From positions 1 to 12,680 of the forward strand of contig JAFGWD010000306.1 of assembly GCA_016937315.1 (NCBI GenBank): DNA of 12,680 nt. The letters run 5' to 3'. A program made the position numbers and the translations under genes. Shown here in pieces: positions 1 to 7,720 of the stretch (position 1 is its first letter; each line of letters begins with the position of its first letter). This stretch comes from Rhodospirillaceae bacterium. GTDB lineage: Bacteria > Pseudomonadota > Alphaproteobacteria > Rhodospirillales > Rhodospirillaceae. A model generated the notes under the pieces. It had not been told where the DNA came from and made no database searches. It saw nothing but the letters and a program-made list of their open reading frames with translations.

Positions 1-948
1 ACCAAACTGGAAACCGCGATTTCCGGTTATAAGCGTTTGGAAACGGAATTGTTTGAGACCCTGGAACTGATTGAACTGGGTGATGCCGAGGGCGATGCCG
101 ATCTCGTTGCCGATGCTGAGGCGGCGCTGGATCGCCTACGCCTGGAAGCACAGCGTTTGAAGCTTGAAACGTTGCTGTCCGGCGAAGCGGATCAAAATGA
201 CGCGTACGTTGAAATTCATGCCGGTGCCGGTGGGACCGAGGCTCAGGATTGGGCGCAGATTCTGACGCGGATGTATATGCGTTGGGCCGAACGTCGTGGC
301 TTTAAGGTCGAATACCTGGAAGAAAGCGAAGGCGAGGAAGCGGGGATCAAATCGGTGACGCTGCGCTTCCTGGGAGCCGGGGCTTATGGGTGGATGAAAA
401 CTGAAAGCGGCGTCCATCGCTTGGTACGGATTTCGCCTTATGATTCAGCGGCGCGGCGCCACACCAGCTTTTCCTCGGTTTGGGTCTATCCGGTGGTGGA
501 CGACAATATTGATGTGGTGGTCGAGGAAAAAGACTGCCGTATTGACACGTATCGTGCCTCTGGGGCTGGTGGACAGCACATCAACAAGACGGATTCAGCG
601 GTGCGGATTACCCATAATCCCACCGGCATTGTGGTGCAGTGCCAGATGGAACGTTCCCAACATCAGAACCGGGCGCGTTGCTGGGACATGTTGAAGGCCC
701 GTTTGTACGAACGCGAACTGCAAATCCGCGAGGAAAAGGCCAACGCTCTGGAGGCAGCCAAGACCGATATTGGTTGGGGCCACCAGATCCGTTCTTATGT
801 TCTGCAACCCTACCAAATGGTCAAGGATTTGCGTACTGAGGTGGAAACATCGGATGTCCAGGGCGTTCTGGATGGCGATTTGGATCGCTTCATGGCGGCG
901 TCCCTTGCCTCTCGCATTGTTGGCGGGGCTGAAGAGGTGCTGGACTGA
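1..948 (+). CDS. prfB: Peptide chain release factor 2 (RF2), 5'-truncated by window edge
   Basis: RF2 recognises UGA and UAA stop codons on the ribosome and triggers release of the finished protein. The frame is open from base 1, and the TTG at 37 is internal, so the true start lies to the left. 315 residues are visible. Compared with E. coli RF2, about 60 N-terminal residues are missing, including any programmed frameshift site. Seen: the codon-reading tripeptide is SPY (nt 433-441) rather than SPF. The peptidyl-tRNA hydrolysis loop reads RASGAGGQHINKTDSAVR, with GGQ at nt 568-576. The residue equivalent to E. coli position 246 is Ala, the usual high-activity form. SPY and GGQ are 45 residues apart, as in E. 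coli. The conserved DIGWGHQIRSYVLQPYQMVK block follows. The C-terminus is about ten residues longer than E. coli's. SPY as a lineage-typical variant is from memory. The gene converges on the AsmA-like gene. Confidence 0.97.
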   Translation, partial: TKLETAISGYKRLETELFETLELIELGDAEGDADLVADAEAALDRLRLEAQRLKLETLLSGEADQNDAYVEIHAGAGGTEAQDWAQILTRMYMRWAERRGFKVEYLEESEGEEAGIKSVTLRFLGAGAYGWMKTESGVHRLVRISPYDSAARRHTSFSSVWVYPVVDDNIDVVVEEKDCRIDTYRASGAGGQHINKTDSAVRITHNPTGIVVQCQMERSQHQNRARCWDMLKARLYERELQIREEKANALEAAKTDIGWGHQIRSYVLQPYQMVKDLRTEVETSDVQGVLDGDLDRFMAASLASRIVGGAEEVLD

Positions 949-967
949 TTGTTTATGAGTTTACGTC

Positions 968-3900
968 CTAGTTTCCAAGAGCCGGGGGTGCGGGTTGCAC
1001 GTCCGGCTTTTTGTCGTTGGGGTAGAACAGTGACCGCACGCCGCCGGGGACCAGGGCACTCAGCGGATTGACCGAGACGTCTGGCTCATCCAGCGTCCCC
1101 TTGATCGTATAGTTCATAGCGAACAAGCCGCCGTCCTTGCCGCCAAGGATCGGGCCGATCAGCGGCAAGTCGGTGATCAGGCTATTGAGGACGTTGACTG
1201 GGATGATTGTGCCGTTGAGGGCAACGTCGCGGCTGTCGGTGTTGACGCTGCCGTTCGCGGTGACGCCGAAGGACGGGCCAGCGGCGCGGAATTCGGACAG
1301 GTCGACGGCCCCATGATTTAGGGAAAAGGGAGCTTCCAGATACCAAAAGCTGACCCCCGTGTTGCTCAGAAGATCCGCTATGCCGGTAATCGAAGCCACG
1401 GAAACCAGACGGGCAACAATTGGAGCCTTGACGACATTGAAGGTCTTAATGCGGGCCAGTCCGGTGATGGGTCCATCGCCGTCGGGAATCGTTGCATCCA
1501 GGGTTATGGCACCGCTTTTGATCGACTGGGTGAAGTCAAAGGCGGTCAGTAAGGCACCAGCATCTTCGGAAACCACGGAAACATGGCGGCCTTTGTCGAT
1601 GCGGGTGACCGTGATGGCGGTTTTTTTCCCACCATCGACGGACCCGTTGACGTTACCGATCCATTTCCCATCGCGGCCTCGGGCCAAGGTGCCGGTGACG
1701 GCATCCATTTGCCCGTTCTCGGAGACCCAGGCGCGGCCGACGTTCAGGTGGACAACGGCGGGAGGGACGGTCTGATCAGAGGAGGCGGTGTCATTATCAT
1801 CAACCAAGGCCTTCCAGCCGCCATCACCAACCAAGGGCTGCAAGTCCAAGGTTGATCCTTGGAAGCTGGCGTCGATGCTGCCGTCTGGGGCAAAGGCCAT
1901 CCCACCTTCCAAGATGCTGCGACCAATGCGGACATCTCGTAAGTTCAGATTTTGCACGCGTCCGGTCTTGTCGGCCTGGGCGTTGCCACTGGCCTCGAAG
2001 GAGTCACCGGATTGCACGCGGAATTGCGGGATGTTAATCAGCCGCCCACGGTCGAAACGGATGGATGCGGTGCCCGAAGCGTTTCCGCCTTGCAGCTTGC
2101 GCCAGCCCATGCCGGGGACTTCCATTGCGGCTTGGGTCAGGTCCAACTGGACGCCCAGGGACATGTGTCCTTGATTGTCAACTCCGGCCACGGCATCGCC
2201 AATCACTGGACCTCGGAGGTAGGGCGCGACGAAGGGGATGAAGTCCAGTCCCAGAGCCGCACGACCTTGGTCATCGACGCTGCCGGAGATCGTATACCGG
2301 GTCCGAATACCGGGTCCGGAAAAGCGTTCTTCCCATCCCAGGCGTAGTGGCACGCCGTTAACTTTACCATCGCCAGAAATCTCCAGGCTGTCCAGGTCAA
2401 CGGCTAGGTCTAAGACGCCCTCGCTTAAGGAGCGCCGTGGGATCACGTTTTTAATGGCAACATTGGTGAGGGAGGAGGTGGCCTTGACCTCCATGTCCTT
2501 GATCCGCAGGTCAAGAAGCAGCGGGAAGCGCATACTCAGGTGTGTTTTTCCAGAACCGGAGATGGCCTTGGGGTCGATGGTCCCCATGGCGTGCAATAGC
2601 TTTAGTGGGTCTTGGTCTAAGAGCTCCAGGGCATCACGGATTGGTCCTGTGATATTGGCGGCAATCTCTGCGTATTGCATCTCTCCATCCAGGCCGCTGA
2701 ACTGGATGTGTCCCCTCGGTTCTACGACAAGGTTACCGAGATGTCCGCCATCCGGGTAGACGTCAATGGTTTTCAGCCCAAACGTTGCACGTCCGCCAGC
2801 GCCGACGATGGGCGGCAAGGGGCGGAGGAAATGCACAGAGGCGTCTTTGACCACCGCTTCACCCGAAAACGCCGTGACATCCAGGGACTCGAGATCTCGC
2901 CCCTGAGCTTCTGCGGTGAAGCGTGCGTCTTCGACGCGGCCATCTTTCAGATTTTCAACCATCCAATCACGGGCAGGAGGGGCGATGCTGGGGGGCCAAT
3001 ATCGTTCCATGACGCTTAGGCCGGTATCGGTGAGGCGCACTGTGGTGGAAATGGTGATTCTATCTTTGGTTGGGGCTGTGTCTGGGCCGGTGGTCGGCCA
3101 TGATGCGGTACCGGAAGCCGACAAAGCACCATCTTCCAAGTCCAGATGCAGGGTTTCCACAGACGCGTGGCCCGCAATGCCGTCATAGTCGCCTTTTATG
3201 CGAAACGCCTTAATCGGGAAAGGCATGTTTACGGGGGAGGACGTGAAAACCGTGCCCGACCCGCCCAGGATTTCCCCCCGGACCTCAGCATGGATAAGGT
3301 CGGTAAGGGCGATGTGGGTGATGTCCTGGGGGGACAGTCGTGCTGATATCTTGCCGGAGATTGGTAGAGCAATGCCCTTAACTGTTGCCAGGGTGGCGAA
3401 TTCATCGGCGAACAGGCTGGGAACCACATCTTGGAAGGAGAGGGTGGCGCGGACGTCTGCCGAGGTTTCATCAAACGTTGCATCAATGGCAAAAAAGGAT
3501 GTCGCGCCACCGATGAGGGAAGAGAACTCGGCGTGGGCATTTAAGCCATTCCAGGTTCGCTCCAGGCTGGCATCCAGGCGCGGTACGCGGTAATGACGGC
3601 CACGCGGGATGTCGATGACCGTGGCCTCGGCTTCGACAATGGCGATGAAGTCCAAATGCCTGTCGCCTTCGGCCATAAGGGGGGCCAGTGTGGCCTTGAG
3701 GTCGAAGGAGGGCTCTGTTCCGCTGGTTGTCGTGGGGGCCAACGTTTCAGAACCAACACCGACGGTGACATCGCCATTGGCATCCCGCGACAGCACCAGG
3801 CGGGGGCGATAGACAATAGCGGCGGTGGGTAGGACCGCGCCATGCATTAAGGCCTTCAGGCGATAGGATAAATCGACCACTGGCAGGCGTGTGACCGTGC

Positions 3901-4111
3901 CGGGAGCGCCGGACATGGCGACTTGAGTCAGGCGAATGACCAAGCGGTGGCGCATGTCATCCCAGGCAAGAAAGGCATTTTTTGCGGTGACATGGAGGCC
4001 CGTGCGAGTCTGGACTTGGTCCTCTAAAATCGGCAAAACTTGAGCGATGGAGACCGGTCCTTGACGGACACGCCAGATCACGGTTCCGCCAATGGCGAGG
4101 GAAAACACCAC
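968..4111 (-). CDS. AsmA-like / DUF3971 (YhdP-type) inner-membrane-anchored envelope protein
   Basis: A large, beta-rich AsmA-superfamily protein. Family members such as YhdP, TamB and AsmA are anchored in the inner membrane and span the periplasm; several are implicated in phospholipid transport to the outer membrane. The role here is inferred from family only. The C-terminus carries MNYTIKGTLDEPDVSVNP followed by LSALVPGGVRSLF, which I recognise as typical of alphaproteobacterial DUF3971/AsmA-C proteins. The middle has repeated short amphipathic strands with GxAxFGLKT- and SGxGKxH-like segments. From the first canonical start (GTG, 4111-4109) the protein is 1047 aa, but that start cuts through the membrane helix. 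The frame stays open upstream to a stop at 4192-4190 and adds RRTLSYAIRAALGAIAFLV, completing a basic-then-hydrophobic anchor. The real start is probably ATC (4174-4172, 1068 aa) or ATT (4171-4169). Divergent from glnE; convergent with prfB. Family assignment is good; the precise role is unknown. Confidence 0.88.
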   Translation of the reverse strand: MVFSLAIGGTVIWRVRQGPVSIAQVLPILEDQVQTRTGLHVTAKNAFLAWDDMRHRLVIRLTQVAMSGAPGTVTRLPVVDLSYRLKALMHGAVLPTAAIVYRPRLVLSRDANGDVTVGVGSETLAPTTTSGTEPSFDLKATLAPLMAEGDRHLDFIAIVEAEATVIDIPRGRHYRVPRLDASLERTWNGLNAHAEFSSLIGGATSFFAIDATFDETSADVRATLSFQDVVPSLFADEFATLATVKGIALPISGKISARLSPQDITHIALTDLIHAEVRGEILGGSGTVFTSSPVNMPFPIKAFRIKGDYDGIAGHASVETLHLDLEDGALSASGTASWPTTGPDTAPTKDRITISTTVRLTDTGLSVMERYWPPSIAPPARDWMVENLKDGRVEDARFTAEAQGRDLESLDVTAFSGEAVVKDASVHFLRPLPPIVGAGGRATFGLKTIDVYPDGGHLGNLVVEPRGHIQFSGLDGEMQYAEIAANITGPIRDALELLDQDPLKLLHAMGTIDPKAISGSGKTHLSMRFPLLLDLRIKDMEVKATSSLTNVAIKNVIPRRSLSEGVLDLAVDLDSLEISGDGKVNGVPLRLGWEERFSGPGIRTRYTISGSVDDQGRAALGLDFIPFVAPYLRGPVIGDAVAGVDNQGHMSLGVQLDLTQAAMEVPGMGWRKLQGGNASGTASIRFDRGRLINIPQFRVQSGDSFEASGNAQADKTGRVQNLNLRDVRIGRSILEGGMAFAPDGSIDASFQGSTLDLQPLVGDGGWKALVDDNDTASSDQTVPPAVVHLNVGRAWVSENGQMDAVTGTLARGRDGKWIGNVNGSVDGGKKTAITVTRIDKGRHVSVVSEDAGALLTAFDFTQSIKSGAITLDATIPDGDGPITGLARIKTFNVVKAPIVARLVSVASITGIADLLSNTGVSFWYLEAPFSLNHGAVDLSEFRAAGPSFGVTANGSVNTDSRDVALNGTIIPVNVLNSLITDLPLIGPILGGKDGGLFAMNYTIKGTLDEPDVSVNPLSALVPGGVRSLFYPNDKKPDVQPAPPALGN
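981..1012 (+). terminator. Rho-independent terminator of prfB
   Basis: An inverted repeat (arms 981-991 and 997-1007) can form an 11-bp stem with one G-U pair and one G-G mismatch, closed by a 5-nt loop (GGGTT). It is followed at once by TTTTT at 1008-1012. It begins 32 nt after the prfB stop and is oriented to stop prfB transcription. The same bases encode the last codons of the convergent AsmA-like gene, so the element is constrained on both strands. Confidence 0.65.
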
Positions 4112-4181
4112 GAGAAAGGCGATGGCCCCTAATGCCGCACGGATCGCATATGATAGTGTTCGACGGAGAATGATAGCCTCG

Positions 4182-4187
4182 CCACCT
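4182..4187 (-). promoter_or_regulatory. Shine-Dalgarno supporting a non-AUG start of the AsmA-like gene
   Basis: On the minus strand AGGTGG (4187-4182) lies 7 nt before an ATC codon (4174-4172), and a second GAGG (4180-4177) lies 5 nt before the next codon, ATT (4171-4169). By contrast the first canonical start, GTG at 4111, has only AGGGG about 14 nt upstream, which is too far. This supports initiation at 4174 or 4171. The spacing is read directly; use of the codon is inferred. Confidence 0.45.
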
Positions 4188-4232
4188 GTTCACACCCGAG
4201 CATTTTCGCTTGGGCCGCTTTGGAAGTCACGC

Positions 4233-7199
4233 ATGTTTGATTTTGTATTTCCTTCTCAAGCCCACGTCATCCCGGAAAGTGCGTCGCCATCTGCCGCTGA
4301 GATCGGTTTTGATCATTGGCGAACATTGGCGGCCTCCACTGCGGATGCGTGTCCGGACCGTGCACAGGCGATGATCGCGGCGGTCACACATCCCTTGGCA
4401 GGGCGTTTGCTTGCGGCGTTGTTTGGTAACAGTCCTTACCTTTCTCTTTCTTTGTTGACTGGGGTCGACGCGGCACTGGATGCTTTGTGTCGTGGTCCAG
4501 AGGCGGCGTTTGCGTCCTTGTGCGAGGCTGTGACTGCGGTGTGTCACGACCAGACGGACCGCAATCAATTGATGAAGGATCTGCGACTTTTCAAGCGCCG
4601 CGCCGCATTGGTGATCGCCATGGCCGATGTCGCGGGGGCGTTGCCGGTTGAGACTCTGATCGAAATGATCAGCGATGTGGCTGAAATCGCTCTTAAACTT
4701 ACGGTTCGTCATCTGGTTCGGCCGTTACGGGGGTCGGATATTGCCAATCCAGAGGTTGATGCCGGTTTTTTTCTGCTGGCGATGGGGAAACTCGGGGCGC
4801 GGGAGCTCAACTATTCCTCTGATGTCGATTTGATTGCTCTTTACGATGAAACCAAGGCAGTGGCAGTGGGGATCGACGATCCGCGCAAAACATTTATCCG
4901 CCTGACGCGCGATTTGGTGTCGATCTTTGAAACGCGTACTGCCGAAGGCTATGTTTTTCGCACCGATTTACGTTTGCGCCCGGATCCTGGATCGACGCCT
5001 GTCGCGATGTCTACCGAAGCCGCTGAAATCTATTATGAGGGGTTTGGCCAAAACTGGGAACGCGCGGCGATGATTAAGGCGCGTCCGGTGGCGGGTGATA
5101 TCGTGGCGGGGGAGGAATTCTTAAAATTTCTGCGCCCTTATGTTTGGCGCAGGTCTCTGGATTTTAATGCCATTCAGGACATTCACTCAATTAAGCGGCA
5201 GATCAGCGCGAAAGCGGGTGGGCGGGACATGGTGGCCCCAGGACATAACGTCAAACTGGGGCGTGGTGGCATCCGGGAAATCGAGTTTTTCGCCCAGACG
5301 CAGCAATTGATCTGGGGCGGGCGGCAGCCCCATTTGCGGATGTCAAAAACCTTGCATGCCTTGGATGTGCTGGTGGATCTGGGCCACGTCACTGCCGCCA
5401 CCGCCCGTGACATGAAGGACTCTTACCTTTTTCTGCGTCGTGTCGAACATCGGTTGCAAATGATTGATGACGCGCAGACCCAGTCTCTGCCAACCGCGCC
5501 GGAAAAGCTTGCCCATGTGGCAACCTTCTTGGGGTACGGAACGCCAGAAGCTTTTGAGGACGCCTTGTTGGTGCATTTGCGTCGGGTTGAGGCACATTAT
5601 TCGGCGTTATTTGCCGATGCACCGGAGTTGTCGGGGCAGGGTGGTAATTTGGTTTTCACGGGAACCGAGGATGACCCGGATACATTGGCGACTTTGCGTG
5701 AAATGGGATTCTCTCAGCCCGAGGCCGTCAGTGCCAGCCTGCGGGCGTGGCATTTTGGACGTTATCGTGCAACGCGTTCAACACGAGCACGGGAAATTTT
5801 GACTGAGTTGGCACCTGCGCTTTTGACGGCGTTAGGTCGGACGTCCCGACCGGATGAAGCGTTCCGTCAATTCGATGCCTTTTTGGCAAAATTGCCTGCT
5901 GGAATTCAGGTATTTTCCCTGTTTCATGCCCATCCACCGATCATGGATGCGTTAGCGGAGCTTTTGGGCGATTCCCCGAAACTGGCGGAAGCATTGAGTC
6001 ATAATCCCAGCTTGCTCGACAATCTGATGTCGCCGGAGTTTTTCCAGCCGCCAGCGGCGGTTGCCACCGCTGCGTCGGATTTGCGTCTGCGTTTCGCACA
6101 GGCCGTGGATTATGAAGACGTGTTGAATACGGCTCGGCGCTTTGTCAAAGATCGGGCGTTTCAAATCGGTGTACAGACGCTGCGCGGTGTGATTGACGCC
6201 GAGGCTGCGGGTCAGCATTTGTCCGATCTCGCCGAAGCGGTTTTACGTGCGTTGTTGACAGAAGTGGAAGCCGAGTTCGCGAAACTGCATGGCCGTGTTG
6301 TTGGCGGCACGCTGGCGGTGTTGGCGATGGGGCGTCTGGGGGCACGGGAAATGACGCCGACTTCGGACCTGGATCTGATCCTGATTTATGATGCGCCGGT
6401 GGATGCACAGTCGGATGGCCCGCGCCCGCTGGCGACCCCGTCCTATTACGCACGTTTTGTTCAACGTTTTGTGAATGCGCTGACCGCGCCAACCGGCGAA
6501 GGGACGCTGTATGACGTCGATATGCGTTTGCGCCCCAGTGGTAACGCGGGTCCTCTGGCGGCCAGCCTGGAGTCTTTCGCACGCTATCACGCCAGTTCAG
6601 CCTGGACCTGGGAGCATCAAGCCTTGACCCGTGCCCATATTGTGGCGGGAGATGCGGCGCTGGGGGCGCGGGTCGATGCCATTGTGCATGAGACTCTGAT
6701 TGCGCCACGCGACCCGGACCGTCTGTTGCTGGATGTGGCTGAGATGCGTGCCCGGATGCGTAAAAGCTTATCGGTGGCGTCCCCGTGGGAGGTCAAGCAG
6801 CGTCGTGGTGGCTTGGTCGATATCGATTTTATCGCGCAATACCTGCAATTGCGTTACGCCAGGCAGATGCCGGATATTTTGGAGGGTGGTGCCGCTGAGG
6901 CGATTTGTTTCGCGGGGCAAAAGGGCGTGATTCCCCGAAACATTGCCGATGATTTGCTGGTTGCACGGCGGTTTTGGAACACCGTGCAAATGATTTTGCG
7001 TCTGACCATGGCGGAGCACTCGGGCGAGGACGAATTGCCGCGAGGTCTGCGAGAGAAACTCTGCCGCGCCACGGCAACGGTTGATTTTGAGGGATTGAAA
7101 CAGCAGATGGAGAGCATGGCGGAGAAAACCGCTGCCGCGTTCTCTGGCCTGATCTCAGACCCGGCCACGGAGCTATCCAACAATAAGGAGCTCTCATGA
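4233..7199 (+). CDS. glnE: Bifunctional glutamine synthetase adenylyltransferase / adenylyl-removing enzyme
   Basis: GlnE adds AMP to glutamine synthetase (GlnA) when nitrogen is plentiful and removes it by phosphorolysis when nitrogen is short, under control of PII and glutamine, in the cytosol. The protein has 988 aa, slightly longer than E. coli's 946. Both nucleotidyltransferase cores are intact. The N-terminal (deadenylylating) core is MGKLGARELNYSSDVDL, with Asp197 and Asp199. The C-terminal (adenylylating) core is MGRLGAREMTPTSDLDL, with Asp712 and Asp714. Each is followed by a helical GlnD-UTase-like region, e.g. KLGRGGIREIEFFAQ and KQRRGGLVDIDFIAQYLQLR. I chose the ATG at 4233 because GGAAG (4222-4226) sits 6 nt upstream. 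Upstream in-frame ATGs (4092, 4170) overlap the divergent gene, and the one at 4170 has GGAG only 1 nt away. The gene overlaps the next by ATGA, suggesting translational coupling. Identification is firm. Confidence 0.97.
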   Translation: MFDFVFPSQAHVIPESASPSAAEIGFDHWRTLAASTADACPDRAQAMIAAVTHPLAGRLLAALFGNSPYLSLSLLTGVDAALDALCRGPEAAFASLCEAVTAVCHDQTDRNQLMKDLRLFKRRAALVIAMADVAGALPVETLIEMISDVAEIALKLTVRHLVRPLRGSDIANPEVDAGFFLLAMGKLGARELNYSSDVDLIALYDETKAVAVGIDDPRKTFIRLTRDLVSIFETRTAEGYVFRTDLRLRPDPGSTPVAMSTEAAEIYYEGFGQNWERAAMIKARPVAGDIVAGEEFLKFLRPYVWRRSLDFNAIQDIHSIKRQISAKAGGRDMVAPGHNVKLGRGGIREIEFFAQTQQLIWGGRQPHLRMSKTLHALDVLVDLGHVTAATARDMKDSYLFLRRVEHRLQMIDDAQTQSLPTAPEKLAHVATFLGYGTPEAFEDALLVHLRRVEAHYSALFADAPELSGQGGNLVFTGTEDDPDTLATLREMGFSQPEAVSASLRAWHFGRYRATRSTRAREILTELAPALLTALGRTSRPDEAFRQFDAFLAKLPAGIQVFSLFHAHPPIMDALAELLGDSPKLAEALSHNPSLLDNLMSPEFFQPPAAVATAASDLRLRFAQAVDYEDVLNTARRFVKDRAFQIGVQTLRGVIDAEAAGQHLSDLAEAVLRALLTEVEAEFAKLHGRVVGGTLAVLAMGRLGAREMTPTSDLDLILIYDAPVDAQSDGPRPLATPSYYARFVQRFVNALTAPTGEGTLYDVDMRLRPSGNAGPLAASLESFARYHASSAWTWEHQALTRAHIVAGDAALGARVDAIVHETLIAPRDPDRLLLDVAEMRARMRKSLSVASPWEVKQRRGGLVDIDFIAQYLQLRYARQMPDILEGGAAEAICFAGQKGVIPRNIADDLLVARRFWNTVQMILRLTMAEHSGEDELPRGLREKLCRATATVDFEGLKQQMESMAEKTAAAFSGLISDPATELSNNKELS

Positions 7200-7663
7200 T
7201 CGATATTGGCGACACACTCCCGGACCTGACACTGGCCACGGGTGGTGGTGGATTGGTTTCATTGTCCGACCTCAAGGGTAAGATCGTCGTTCTGTATTTT
7301 TATCCGAAGGATGATACCCCTGGCTGTACCACGGAGGCCTGTGCGTTCCGCGATAATCTCCCGGATTTCTCAGGCTTGGATTGTGTGGTGCTTGGGGTTT
7401 CCCGCGATGACGGGGCTTCGCATGATAAGTTTAAGCAGAAGTTTTCTCTGAACTTTCCGCTGCTCTCTGACGCCGATGGGCGTTTGTGCGAGGCATTTGG
7501 CGTGTGGAAAGAACGCAGCATGTACGGGAAGACGTTCATGGGTGTAGAGCGTTCGACTTTTCTGATTGATGCCGACGGCGTGGTGCGTAAGGCGTGGCGC
7601 AAGGTCAACGTTGACGGTCACGTTGATGCGGTCTTGGCGGAAGTCAAGGCGCTGAAGGGTTAA
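7196..7663 (+). CDS. bcp: Thioredoxin-dependent peroxiredoxin, Bcp/PrxQ type
   Basis: This enzyme reduces hydrogen peroxide and organic hydroperoxides with electrons from thioredoxin, in the cytosol (no signal peptide). At 155 aa it matches E. coli Bcp (156 aa). The active-site motif YPKDDTPGCTTEACAFRD carries the peroxidatic Cys44 and, five residues on, Cys49 in the resolving position typical of Bcp-type 2-Cys enzymes. Pro37, Thr41 and the later Arg in GVERSTFLID fit the conserved peroxiredoxin site. Two further cysteines (63 and 98) have no assigned role. The start ATG overlaps the glnE stop (ATGA). GGAG in the end of glnE (7187-7190) is 5 nt before the ATG. It is probably transcribed from the glnE promoter; I see none of its own. 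A link between nitrogen control and peroxide defence is only an inference from position. Confidence 0.96.
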   Translation: MIDIGDTLPDLTLATGGGGLVSLSDLKGKIVVLYFYPKDDTPGCTTEACAFRDNLPDFSGLDCVVLGVSRDDGASHDKFKQKFSLNFPLLSDADGRLCEAFGVWKERSMYGKTFMGVERSTFLIDADGVVRKAWRKVNVDGHVDAVLAEVKALKG

Positions 7664-7681
7664 GGTCTTGCCGGTCTGTTG

Positions 7682-7705
7682 CCCCGCCCCTTGCAAGGGG
7701 CGGGG
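7682..7705. terminator. Strong GC hairpin between the convergent bcp and tyrS stops
   Basis: A perfect palindrome (CCCCGCCCC, TTGCAA, GGGGCGGGG) gives a 9-bp all-GC stem, extendable to 11 bp, in the 57-bp gap between the two stop codons. Neither side is followed by a run of T, so it is not a classical intrinsic terminator. Its position and symmetry suggest a two-way transcription stop or a 3'-end stabiliser for both messages. Confidence 0.5.
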
Positions 7706-7720
7706 ACAGTGTCCGTGTTC

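Noticed and set aside
2294..2318. 12-nt direct repeat (ATACCGGGTCCG twice, 13-nt period) in the AsmA-like gene
   Set aside because: The period is not a multiple of three, yet the protein reads normally on both sides (SGPGIRTRYT), so it is more likely chance than a duplication.
1359..3019. Several plus-strand frames of 90-173 codons opposite the AsmA-like gene
   Set aside because: They are shadows of a GC-rich coding strand; they show no domain motifs, and the minus-strand product is a continuous recognised family.
4092..4232. N-terminal extension of GlnE from the in-frame ATG at 4092 or 4170
   Set aside because: The extra residues are basic, unlike GlnE, overlap the divergent AsmA-like gene, and lack a well-spaced ribosome site. 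The ATG at 4233 has GGAAG at 6 nt.
4782..4832. GlnE cores reading GARE instead of E. coli-like GG in the nucleotidyltransferase motif
   Set aside because: The catalytic Asp pairs are intact, and as far as I recall Ala at this site is usual in alphaproteobacterial GlnE.
6145..6708. Minus-strand frame of 187 codons opposite glnE
   Set aside because: It lies over the GlnE catalytic domain, is rich in Arg, Pro and His as antisense frames often are, and has no recognisable domain.
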